Assembly (NCBI GenBank): GCA_037043015.1
Contig: CM073325.1
Coordinates: 19,881,001-19,945,000 of the forward strand
Length of the DNA: 64,000 nt
Direction of reading: 5' to 3'
Source: Bryum argenteum
Taxonomy: Eukaryota > Streptophyta > Bryopsida > Bryales > Bryaceae
Shown: in pieces, positions 22,340-34,080 of the stretch
How the letters are laid out: every line of letters begins with the position of its first letter
Position numbering within the stretch: the first letter of the stretch is position 1
Translations under genes and position numbers: made by a program
The notes under the pieces: model-generated
Databases searched by the model: none
Seen by the model: only the letters and a program-made list of their open reading frames with translations
Told to the model about the DNA's origin: nothing

Positions 22340-24285
22340 TACAAATCCATTGAATCTATGGCATCCATTCTAATGGAGGGAGCTTTTGCTTTTGAGATTT
22401 CAAGCATTGAGCATGTTTTACTCCTCCAAGTCAATTATATGAAATTAAAAATAGTTTTCCATAAGAAAAATTTACACTACTGTGATTCTAAAATGATTTC
22501 CAACAAATGTTCTAGTTGGGAAATGTTTGGATCCAAATAACCTTGGTATTGGGTAAACTTTGCAATGATGATTCCATATTGAAAAATATTGAAATTATAG
22601 TATATGGCGACATTTGTGGAGTTGTATCTCCTTCATTCACCACTAGAGTTCAACTTTATTTTTTGGGATGTATTCTTTTAGTGGTAATAAAAATCTGTTT
22701 TTAGTGGTAGAAACTTTGACCGGATCAAAGGTATTTTGCTACTAAGGCAAGAAAATGAGAGCAAGGATTGTAGGTTGAGACTATTTTTTCTTTCCTAAAC
22801 TTTTGCAAGCTTTTACTATTGCAAGGCTATAATTTGAGACATGAGGTTTTTGATGATAATATTTTTTGGTTCAAGGGTTTTTTTGAAATGAAGGTGAATA
22901 TCTTTCTAGTTGGAGTATTTTGCATTGTAGTAGCTCTGTCTAATAAATTTTCTACTCTAAAGTCAAAGAAATAAATTTCTCTTAGTATTCAAATGTCATG
23001 ATCTTGCAATCCATGAGGCTTCATGACTTAAAATTTGCTTCACTTGACCTTTACTAAGTTTATGACAAGTTTGTACAATTGGGAGCTAATTAACTCACCT
23101 TTATCTTTATCTATCACAATTTCATTTGAAAATGTGTTTCCAATTTTTGATCACCTTGTCAAAATTGAGGTAAAGTTGAATTTTCACTAATCGTGATATC
23201 ATATCATTCAAATTTTGGAAATGTTTAAAAGTTAGATATAATTAGGAAACTACCAAAAATCTCAAGGATTGTTTTTCTACATTATGGAGGGTGCCCTTGT
23301 AAAATTGGTAAAACTATTTGACTTGGGTTACTTTCGAACTCGCGTAGTAATTCCGTGATGAATATATTTCTAAAAAAATAAAAAATAAAATAAAGAATAA
23401 TTTATAACTGCCCTTTTTCGACTTGAGACATAAAATTCTAGATGAAGGTTCTAAAATTAGATTTTGGCTTTGTAAATTTTACCACATATACTTTGCAGTA
23501 TAAGGAGCACCGAGTAAAATTCTTAGGCAGAAATATTACTTTAAACCCCTCCATAGAGACTGCCCGCAATCGCAACAATCCTTTGTGGGTTATATGGACC
23601 TTCAGGGATTAACTTACCCCTAAGTACCAAGGGCATGTCTTGGGTCTCAAAACCTTAAAATGTTCAATTTTTGACCACCTTCTTAGAATTGAGATATAGT
23701 CAAGACTTTACATCTTTTTTCTACTTTTAGGCGTAATATCTTAAAGCTAACTACCATCAGTACTACCATAAAAAATTTCAACCCTTGTATCTTAGCCATT
23801 AGGAAGATTATAGCCCTCAAAGTTGATGCAAAATTTAAAATAATTTCACAATTTGAAGTTTGATGTTGTAGATTTTGAAGGCTGCCCTTGAAAAATTTGT
23901 AAAAGTTTCAAGTTGGAATTCTTGAAACTTTGAGTAGTAGTAATTTATTTGAACAATATTCCAAAAATAAAATAAAAATAAAAATAAAAATAAATTATAA
24001 ATGTCTCATTCAATGGGGCTTGATTTGAGGCCGGAAAACCTCATATTATTGCTCCATTACACCAAAAGTCTGTGGGTACTTTGGGCGTGTCAGAGGCTGG
24101 GGTACCATTTTACCAAGTCTCCATTGATTCTCTCCAATTCTGGCTCCGGTAATTCCAAGGTTTGCATTGCAAATCTCTCAACAGATTCACTTCCTGTATT
24201 GAATCCCCATGCTAAGGTCTTCATGAGTTGTTACAACTAACTTATAAGATGCCACATTGTTCTGACTAATTCTACATGGTTCTAC
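22340..24285 (+). repeat. Large diverged repeat, copy 2
   Basis: Matches 20190-21500 block by block, in direct orientation, with extra AT-rich filling. Part of it (about 23466-23640) also resembles 58333-58520, sharing 'cagaaatattact' and 'cctctccat…gggctgccc'-like text. It is the older background into which the SINE and MITEs inserted. No gene is supported within. Confidence 0.55.
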
Positions 24286-24289
24286 TTGA

Positions 24290-24651
24290 CCCTTAAACGC
24301 CCATGGGGTCTGAAACGAGCAGCCCGAAATTGGATCACAACATCTTTTGGGCTTGGGCATCATGAATAGTGCACTTTTTGAACTTGGGCATCATGAATAG
24401 ACCAATCAATGGTGAGCTTGCAACCTCCTACAAGGTTATGTATAACCCCAACCTACCTACCACAATCCTTTCAAAGCACAAAATCATTCATACAAATTGT
24501 GATTTGAATTGTGAAATTTCACTTCTTGAATGCATCAGAAGAAGGTGACCAGTTTGACATCAAACTATAAGTGAAAAGTTGAGTACAGTGAGAGCTACAA
24601 GGAAGATTCTGTTGGAATCAAGCCCCTCGGATTTGCTTGAGCGTTTAAGGG
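24290..24651 (+). mobile_element. TTAA-type MITE, copy 1 (362 bp)
   Basis: Starts CCCTTAAACGCCCATGG and ends GAGCGTTTAAGGG. The right flank is TTAA (24652-24655); the left is TTGA (24286-24289), one base changed. It holds the internal direct repeat 'cttgggcatcatgaatag' twice. It has no coding capacity. TTAA targets with CCC ends suggest mobilisation by a piggyBac-type transposase encoded elsewhere. Confidence 0.85.
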
Positions 24652-24655
24652 TTAA

Positions 24656-25042
24656 CAAGTTCATTTCTCAAGTTATTGCCATTAGAGAGAGTTTGATTTG
24701 TGTATCCCTGGAAGTTACTGGAATGGTACATCAAAATTTTTGTTTATTGTAGCCACACAAGCGTTTCTTCTAGAATACTTTTAATTTTTGTTCAACTGGC
24801 ACTGTAAAAATCTAGGTTGGTGCTTATTCATCTCGATTTTGGATGAAAGTAGTAAAAGAAAATGAACTTATGCTTAAATGGATTAAAAATTGCAAAAATT
24901 GGATGAAAGTTTGGCAACATAGGTTTGTCTTTTAAGGTCCTTATTTTACCTCCTCGTAAATCAATTTTACCTCCTCGTCAATAAAATTTGCCTTCTAGCC
25001 TTTTTTTTTGCTGGTAAAGAAAACATTGCGCCACATTATATG
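24656..25042. other. Intergenic
   Basis: AT-rich sequence between a MITE and the full SINE. No gene is supported. Confidence 0.4.
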
Positions 25043-25056
25043 ATTTAGGGTTGCTA

Positions 25057-25408
25057 AGGCACCACAAGCCTTGGCTTGGTGGTTAGGGCTTAGGCCCCCA
25101 ATGAGGAGGTCGTGGGTTCTATTCCCCATGCCGGTGTGATGATCACCACTATAGTCCAACCAACTATTGTGGAAGGTCCTTGGACCTTGTTGTATGGGTA
25201 CCTCAAAGCCCTTTGGGGGAATACTATGTCAAGTATCTTCAAGGCACTAGTAACTAGGCTAGAAACACGCGTAGTTATAGTGTCCACCCTCGAGAGGGGG
25301 AAGTAGTATTGTAATTTCCCCTTGTCCGGTGGCCATCGGGATATTACCATTACGAACGGACACTTCATTCACGCCGGCCCCTTAGAAAGGACCGGAATTT
25401 CTATCTAT
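25057..25408 (+). mobile_element. tRNA-derived SINE, full copy
   Basis: A 352-bp body is bounded by a perfect 14-base target duplication, ATTTAGGGTTGCTA (25043-25056 and 25409-25422). Near the 5' end TGGCTTGGTGG (25072-25082) fits a Pol III A box and GGTTCTATTCC (25115-25125) a B box. The tRNA-like head is followed by an unrelated body and a short 3' end 'ggaatttctatctat' without a long poly(A). It would be copied in trans by a LINE-type reverse transcriptase. Confidence 0.88.
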
Positions 25409-25422
25409 ATTTAGGGTTGCTA

Positions 25423-25620
25423 TAACTTTTTACTAGTAATCGATTTTTTTACAATAAATATAAATTTTAGTGGAGTAAGCAATTATATAGTGTGACTTGA
25501 CAACTAATTAGTGTGGGGGCAACGTAATTTACTATTGTATGTAGTTTATGCAAAATGCATTCAAGAAGATGGATAAGGGAGTAGCTTCCAAACTCACCAC
25601 TTATGACATTGATCCAATAT

Positions 25621-25670
<50 letters not shown>

Positions 25671-26654
25671 AACTTTGAAGATCCTTTTCATACTTTGAGA
25701 CTTTTTGCCCTCTCTTTAGCACCAATTTTGAGACTATCAATAACTTTCCTGAATTTTTCATAATTGAGTCAAGACTGATCTTCTCGAATTTTCAATAGAA
25801 AATATATTAAACTGATAAAAAAATTCAATGAAAATTCAATCAACTGAAACTTCAAAATGTCCCGAATTGAAAAAAAATGGCATCCGATCTGTAGACACGA
25901 CATGTACTTTGCACGGATTTTGAAGACTTGACAAGATATTTGTTGCACGCAATAATATTTTAATGAAACATGGTGAACGGTCATCATAGATATTTGTGTA
26001 CATGTAGCATATTATGCTTTGCAAAAAGTCCTTACACGAGTAACTTAAAACCTTATCAAAAGGAATTTCATAGTGGAAATGAGAAAGCACACAACATAGG
26101 TCTACCACCAAGAATCTTTAGGAGTTTAGTACGTATTCAATCGTCACTAGTGCAGAGGTGGTCCAGTTGTATAGGAGGAATAGATCCATAGTTGTACAGT
26201 ATATGCGATATTGTTCTATAGGGTTACGGTACATCCATGTGACCATGTTTACAAAATCCGCATGTTTGCTTGACCAATTTCATGTGAAGTTGACGAAGTG
26301 CAAGACTACAAGTGCGATGGCAATGGCAGGAGTCGTATAAGCAAGTGAGCTCTGTGGAGAAAATGGATCATCATTAGAAAGTATTTGGGCTCTTAGAAAG
26401 GCCCTCTAAGAGGCTCTTGGGGAGCATAGGGAGGACAATAATTAAGAACGGGCATGGAGCCATCAGTGCATGGGCAGCATGGCAGATGTCGCGATACTTT
26501 GGGTACAAAAAAGCATTCATCTATGTTGATGAGGCCATGAGGCCACACACGGTTTTTTTCATGCCTTGAGAAGTCCCTTTCTATGTTGAGTGGGAATTTT
26601 TTTTATGAATAATATATCACAAACGTGTTCTACTACTCAATTATGCGATGTACA
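25423..26654. other. Intergenic with a poly(A) tract
   Basis: Contains an A-run of about 46 bases at 25624-25669. No gene is supported. The A-run is not next to a recognised retroelement, so its origin is unclear. Confidence 0.45.
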
Positions 26655-26658
26655 TTAA

Positions 26659-27020
26659 CCCTTAAACGCCCAAGCAAGCCCGAGGGGCATGATTCCAACA
26701 GAATCTTCCCTGTAGCTCTCTCTGTACTCAACATTTTACTTATATTTTGATGTCAAACTGGTCACCTTCTTCTCATGCATTCAAAAAGTGAAATTTCACA
26801 ATTGAAATCACAATTTGTATGAATGATTTTGTCCTTTGAAAGGATTGTGGTAGGTAGGTTGGGGTTGTACATAACCTTGTAGGAGGTTGCAAGCTCATCA
26901 TTGATTGGTCTATTCATGATGCCCAAGTTCAAAAAGTGCACTATTCATGATGCCCAAGTCTAAAAGATGCTGTGATCCAATTTTGGGCTGCCCGTTTTAG
27001 ACCCCATGGGCGTTTAAGGG
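26659..27020 (-). mobile_element. TTAA-type MITE, copy 2 (362 bp, inverted)
   Basis: Same length as copy 1 and in opposite orientation: starts CCCTTAAACGCCCAAGC and ends CCATGGGCGTTTAAGGG. TTAA is intact on both sides (26655-26658 and 27021-27024). Its inner sequence is a close reverse complement of copy 1. Confidence 0.88.
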
Positions 27021-27024
27021 TTAA

Positions 27025-28253
27025 TGTAATACTAGGCAGTTTCATATCAATTCAATTCTTGAGTACGTAAATTCTTAAGGGACACATGGGTACTTTGACT
27101 TGTCTCTGATTGGCAACGACCACCACAAATCAAAGTCACCACACATGCGTACCGTAACACCATAGCTGGTTCGTTCTCTGCCGAACGAATAATTTATTTT
27201 TTTTTTGAAAAAATAAGGTTCGTTTCTTGCAAATCGAATTTTTAAAAATTCGTCTCTATATTTATAAAAAAAAATATATATATTCGGGGCAGAGAAGGGG
27301 GTTTATTTGTGGATGGAGCTTCATAATGACAAAACTAAGCAAGACTTGAAATCAGTAGATTTGGCAGCTACATCAGTGATGCCAGCGCATAGTTTTGTCA
27401 TTTACCCATTTTTGGAGGGCGGTAGAATAAGTCCACAATTCCTCCAGAGTCATTATACTCTATTTTCTCAATTTTCGGTTTATATTGAGATTATTTTTTC
27501 TGAAATTTGTTCTTGAAGGCATGGAATTTCCATTTTTTTTCGTTTGTTATTTTTGGAATTATTTAAGAACGAACCAGCTATGGTGTTACGGTATTGGTAT
27601 TTAAAAGGTTGTGAGTTGTCTTGAGTTATAAAAAGTTTTACCAACTTTATTGCTAATAATCCATAGCAATTTGGAGATATGGATATTTGACATAGCACTA
27701 GTTTCTAGTCACTATTTTATCTAGTTCAATTTCTACCACTTCTCAAATTTTTATAGGTAGGGTGTGGCAAATTGCTTCTTTAAGAAATTGTGCGAGCCAC
27801 ACAATAGTAACAAGCATTTCCATACTATCAACGAGGCAAATACAAAAAGGTGAAGTCTTTTCACTTGTAGTTTCTAGAAATAAAAACGATATAACAAAAT
27901 AATGAAATGTCATTTTCCCAATAGCATCATGCAAACTATGATTTCTATTCTCCTCTCCTACACAATCTGACTTATTACCATTGCTCCACATGGCTTTATT
28001 GTGTATTTTATGTCTCCATACAAAAACCTTTGACCTTACAATAGAAGATTCATCTTGTGCAAAGTACTCCCTAGAGGCCCAAGGGATCTAAAGAAAACAT
28101 TGGACATGCTATAAAATGTGCATTTTGTAACGATCATGAAGTTTTGCTCAAAAATGATGGAAATTTGTGAATCATTATATTCATTCGTCGATAAATCTAA
28201 AAGACAAACTTCAAGAGCATTAAAAATGATGTTTTTATCATTAGCAGTTCAAT
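27025..28253. other. Intergenic
   Basis: AT-rich, no supported gene. 'gaacgaaccagctatggtgttacggta' near 27570 is complementary to 'taccgtaacaccatagctggttcgttc' near 27150, so 27150-27600 has inverted ends and may be another foldback or MITE-like element (see findings). Confidence 0.45.
27149..27594. mobile_element. Inverted-repeat element, likely MITE
   Basis: The left end reads TACCGTAACACCATAGCTGG followed by TTCGTTC. The right end, from about 27568, is the complement: GAACGAA followed by CCAGCTATGGTGTTACGGTA. That is a perfect inverted repeat of about 27 bases about 400 bases apart. The interior is AT-rich and non-coding. No matching copy was found elsewhere in the window, and the target duplication is not certain. 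Confidence 0.75.
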
Positions 28254-28257
28254 TTAA

Positions 28258-28598
28258 CCCTTACCGCCCATGGAGTTTGCAACTGACAGCCCAAAATTGG
28301 ATCACACCATCTTTTGGGCTTGTGCACCATGAATAATGCACTTTTTGAACTTGGGCGTCATGAATGAACCAAACAATGATGAGCTTGCAACCTCCTTCAA
28401 GGTTATGTGCAGGCCCAACCTACATACTAGAATCCTTTCACAGCACAAAATCACTCATGGTTTGACTCGTGAAATTTCACTTTTTGAATGCATCTTGAGA
28501 AGGTGACCAATTTGATAACATTATGTAAGTGAAAAGTTGAGTTCAGTGAGAGCTACATAGCAGATTCTGGTGGAAAAATAAAGCCCCTCAGGCTTTTT
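28258..28598 (+). mobile_element. TTAA-type MITE, copy 3 (right end lost)
   Basis: Starts CCCTTACCGCCCATGG after TTAA at 28254-28257 and follows copy 1 to 'aagcccctcaggc', where similarity stops. The right terminal repeat is missing, so it can no longer move. It shows more substitutions than copies 1 and 2. Confidence 0.75.
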
Positions 28599-29253
28599 CT
28601 GAGGAAGATTTACATTGGTTTCCAACCATTGCCCAAAATGTCCAATCTCCGGTCCAAAACAAACATACTAAACAGCTTCACAGAAAATAATAACTCCAGT
28701 ACAAATGGAGACCCCAATCAAGTGGTCTTAGACGATTCAAATGTTTCTATGACTTCAGACATTGAAATGTTTCTGTCACTTCAGACATTTCAATTGACTC
28801 AAACTGGTCCATAATCAATCCTTCCCATCAAATCCCTACATGAAGAATTGGAGGGAAACATCCAATTTTTGAGGTGCGCTTACACCGCCCCCCCCCCCCA
28901 GGCCGATTTGGATTATTCAAAACATCAAGAGTATACCCGCTTAGATAGTACCAGATAACACCAAATGTGATGCGTTCCAATCTCCCACTTATATTATGAT
29001 TCAATACGTTTCCGTTTAGTGAGATTTGGCCGAGATGCCTTACAGAGGAATTGGAAGCCACTCACAGCTTCACATCCGTGCAAAATAACCGAGCTAACAT
29101 GAGAAACCAAGGTACATCGTCAATGAATACTTCAAAATACTCTCATATAAATTTGAAAAAGCAACCGTGTAAAAATTTAAGAGATCAAGGCTACAAAGGA
29201 AACTCCCACTTGTTATAAGAAAAGGAGCTCCCACATGCATTTGAAAAAGACTT
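28599..29253. other. Intergenic, downstream of eL35
   Basis: Holds the presumed 3' end of the eL35 transcript on the minus strand and a C-run of 12 or 13 bases near 28889-28901. No gene is supported. Confidence 0.4.
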
Positions 29254-30390
<1,137 letters not shown>

Positions 30391-33038
30391 TGCGGAATGC
30401 GTTTGCAAGGACAAAGCGACGACGGGGCGACCGCAACAAGCTCGGCAGCAAAAGAGTTCGGAAGGGAGATCTTGTTCGTCTAGTATCGAGCGTGACGGCC
30501 TCCTAACCCTAATCCCTTGACTCTGTTCACACTGCTTCACACGGAACTGGATGAGATGCATGATGGATGAATGTAGGTTTTATGACGGGCGGATATCGAT
30601 AATGGATGAATTTCGTAGATGACACTGAGGGTGGATGATACCCGGTTAATGATGTGCAGGCTTCCTATGTTGAAGCTTTGCCACCTAGTCATTAAAAATA
30701 CATTTGTATATGTAAAGCCTCAATAGGGGGGTTCTCGGTCAATAAGGTATCCTAAATTTGAGGGGTTTGCTCTAAGGTGAGGATACCTTATTTTGGGAAG
30801 GCTCTTGAATGAAAGTCTTACTTGGCGTTAAACTTCCGATCTCGGAAGATTAATCATAGTCATGATTTTATGACGAGGTCTCGAATAATTTTAGCAAAAT
30901 TTTCATAAATATATATTATCTCTTTATAAACTCAATGAGAAATTTCATATATGGTGTTGAATGCATCAAGAAAGAAGAGGAGTTTCACAAAAAAAGTTTT
31001 TTTGTATACCTTTCAAATAGTGATGAAGAGATGGAAAATACCATGTGAGAATATTTTAGGGACCTGCTAACAAGTTCATATGCATAATGTTGTTCTTGTA
31101 GTTTTTTTATGAAATCCATTTCGTGCCAAAGCACATTAAAAAACAAAGTAAAGTTAACATATTGGAAAAATATAAATAGAATTTCATATCAAGCGATAAA
31201 TCATTTGATACAAATATAGTATACTTTCTAAATAATTTTATCAAACGCTCGCAATATAAAGATGTAATAATCAATTTCTTTAAAGTTTATGACAATTGAT
31301 TCTAGCACTTTCTTTCTAGCCAACATTATTTCATTGTAATTGTGCTTAAAGCTATTGAATTAGGATCCTTTGTGAGTAGTAATAAAAAACAAGAGAAATC
31401 AATACAAAGCCAAAACAAGAGGTTTTCAACAGGCTTGAAACTATTCCTAGTCATGCGCTTCTATATAGTGCAAAAGTATTTATGTGTATACTGTGAGCAT
31501 AGATTTCACAATGAAATAACTTTGCTATATTTCAAACCCTAAGGATTGCCCTTTAAGTGAGAGTCATGTAAGAAGAGGACTTATTCAAGTCTTCATTTTT
31601 TGACCTTTTGATGCTCCCGTATTATGCTTGTTTTTCAAGTTTTAAATATTATCAATTTTTCATATTATGAAGAATTCATTTCATTAGCTTAGTAACTGTT
31701 GGATTCATTATTCAACTATAATTGTTGTCAATTTGGTTCATTATTGAATTTTGGCATTATGTACTTAAGACTCTCGGTGAAATATTTATTTTTAGCTTAT
31801 ACATCACTCATGGGATGTTCAACAATGCACTAGAGCATGGCTCATTGACACTACGCATAGAAGGAGTTACAACTTGGATGCCATTCATCTCTAGAAATTC
31901 TCGTTCTTGGTTTTCATCCTTTGTCTTGGTTCCGGTTCCGGTTCCCGTGCCCCAACTCCCCTTCTTGGTTTCCATTATTCGATTCCGGTTCCCCATCATT
32001 TGTCTCTAGTTCCTATCATTTGTTCATGGTTCTCATTATTTGTTATTGGTTTCCATCCTCCGTATCCGGTTCCTATCCTTTGTTCCTAGTACCTAGTTCT
32101 TGTCACATGTTCCTTCAATCTCTTGTTCATTCATTAGTTTGTTTGCATTTTACGTTCCTCATCTCTTCGACTCTTGTTATATTATTGGGATCTAATAAAG
32201 TCTTATTAACAATCAAATACCACTTACGAAAACTCTTCAAATCTCTTCATACCATACATACATGACCAAGTGATGATGGCCATGATCATGACCATGCATG
32301 TATGGTGGATCACCAAGGACATACATACAAATCGTGTTCTTTTATATATAGAAATCTAGTGTTAAACTGTTGGCTATACATGAGAAAAACTTTTGGAGAA
32401 ACATTGATATTGGGAGGACCAGGTGCCCTAAGTTTTCTCCAATTTGAAACTCTTCTCCTTGTGAGACCACCGGTTGAACTCAATTCCAACCAAAGTCCTG
32501 TATGGCCCCACTCTGTTGGTTGACTTTGTGATCGGCTGGCGCATGGTTGAAGAGACAGTGGTGGTAGTGAAGAGACTACGGGACCCGTAGTCACGGAACG
32601 GTTCGAACTCGAAATTGCATACCAGAAAAAAAAGGTGAGGATCTGAAGCGGGAAATTCGTTCGCTTCTCCCTTCAATCCGAATTTGATATTCAGGATCAC
32701 CATACTCAACGATGTATTAGAATGATGAATTAAGAGATTACCGTAATCGATTGCGGGAGAATTACTGGCCTTAGTGCCAGATTCCAACTTCCAGAATTGG
32801 AGACAACTACAACTTGGCTAAGACGTAAGACAGATGTGCAGAGGCGGGTCAGAGGCGCAGAGCGACACATTCATCGTTAGGCCAATACAGGACATGCCTG
32901 TTTGAGTTCCTGTCTCGTCTTGGAGATCTTGGATGCCGGAAATCTGATGGAAATTTCTACAGCTGACATCGAACACGGATGCTTCAGGGGATAGAGGACT
33001 TACATCTGATGTGTCATGTGCCGGATTTTGTAAAAGAG
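30391..33038. other. Intergenic with low-complexity stretch
   Basis: Near 31905-32130 a run of degenerate 'tggttcc…atcatttgttc' motifs forms an imperfect tandem repeat. A perfect 12-base inverted repeat, AATAAGGTATCC at 30741-30752 and its complement at 30781-30792, could form a hairpin. No gene is supported; frames at 32310-32787 lack motifs. Confidence 0.45.
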
Positions 33039-33674
33039 ATGGCGAAAGTGGCCACAGGAGTGGGATTGGTGGTGGCAGAGTCTGTAAGTAGGCTACGATT
33101 CCGAGATCTTGGTTCAGCCGCTTTTCAAACCCTGAGAGGAGTCACTGCCAAAGCTTCGCGACTTACTGGGCTGAACATCCAAGATCACATAAACGATTTC
33201 ATTACTTCCGAGGCTGAGTATCAATCACTAAGAGAAGTTAGGGGTCGCCGCCGACACCGTTCACCTTCACGGAGATCCATATGTCACAATGAAGTGGTAC
33301 CTCCAACTGCGAAGAATCGAGGGCAGCAGAAGAACGATCAAGAAAGATCAGTTCGTGTTCACAGAGATGATCCACAGCCCCAAGAATTATTTGCACCAAA
33401 GAAAGCTGAAACATCGAGAAAATCAAGGCCTTTCACGTCTCAAGCTGAACGATCAGTTCACAGAGATGATCCACAGCCTCAAGCTGAAAGAACAGTTCAC
33501 AGAGATGATCCACAGCCTCAAGAATTATTTGCACCAAAGAAAGCTGAGGCATCGAGAGAATCAAGGCCTTTTACGTCTCAAGCTGGATCGTTGTCACAGA
33601 GGGTTGATTTGCCAAGTGTTGATCTTCATCTTCCTCAGAAAAAGTCGAGGGACTCATGTTCACCAGATGCCTGA
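33039..33674 (+). CDS. Hypothetical protein with internal repeats
   Basis: An open frame starts at an ATG in good context (aagagATGGCG) at 33039; an upstream in-frame ATG lies at 32979. From 33039 it gives about 211 residues. The N-terminal 65 residues are hydrophobic-helical (KVATGVGLVVAESVSRLRF…LTGLNIQDHINDFI) and faintly recall the N-terminal extension of ABC1/COQ8-like kinases, but no kinase domain follows. The second half contains two and a half copies of a unit with 'VHRDDPQPQELFAPKKAE' and 'SRPFTSQAE'. It converges with SPC3. It may be a truncated or young gene; function unknown. Confidence 0.4.
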   Translation: MAKVATGVGLVVAESVSRLRFRDLGSAAFQTLRGVTAKASRLTGLNIQDHINDFITSEAEYQSLREVRGRRRHRSPSRRSICHNEVVPPTAKNRGQQKNDQERSVRVHRDDPQPQELFAPKKAETSRKSRPFTSQAERSVHRDDPQPQAERTVHRDDPQPQELFAPKKAEASRESRPFTSQAGSLSQRVDLPSVDLHLPQKKSRDSCSPDA

Positions 33675-34080
33675 GGTCCATTACCCCTGCTTCAGTGATG
33701 GTTGCATCTTCGAGGCACATTTGAGTTAGGTTTCATGAGGAGCGCATGTCTACAAAGAGGAGATACTCTGTTATCATGTGACGCTCGCCACAATTAATCA
33801 ACGTCTTGACTCGTCCACCTTCCGAGCTCCATCTTGGCCGTTGCTAATCTTTAATCTCCGTTGTGAGAAATCAAGGACATCATTTATGAACTTCTCAGTC
33901 CTTGTAATCACGCATGCCGCCAGTAAGTTCTTCACTTTCAGTGATTCTGCGAGGAATTGATCCTACTTGGGATGTCTCTCAAACTTATTATGGCATATTA
34001 TGCGCTGAGGAGGCAGCAGCGATACAGCGCATCCTTGTGACTAGCAGATTCTACTCTCTGAAATGCAAGAGCCAGGTACG

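Noticed and set aside
25624..25669. Poly(A) run as the tail of a retroposed gene
   Set aside because: No coding or repeat sequence that would end in it could be recognised next to it, and no target duplication was seen.
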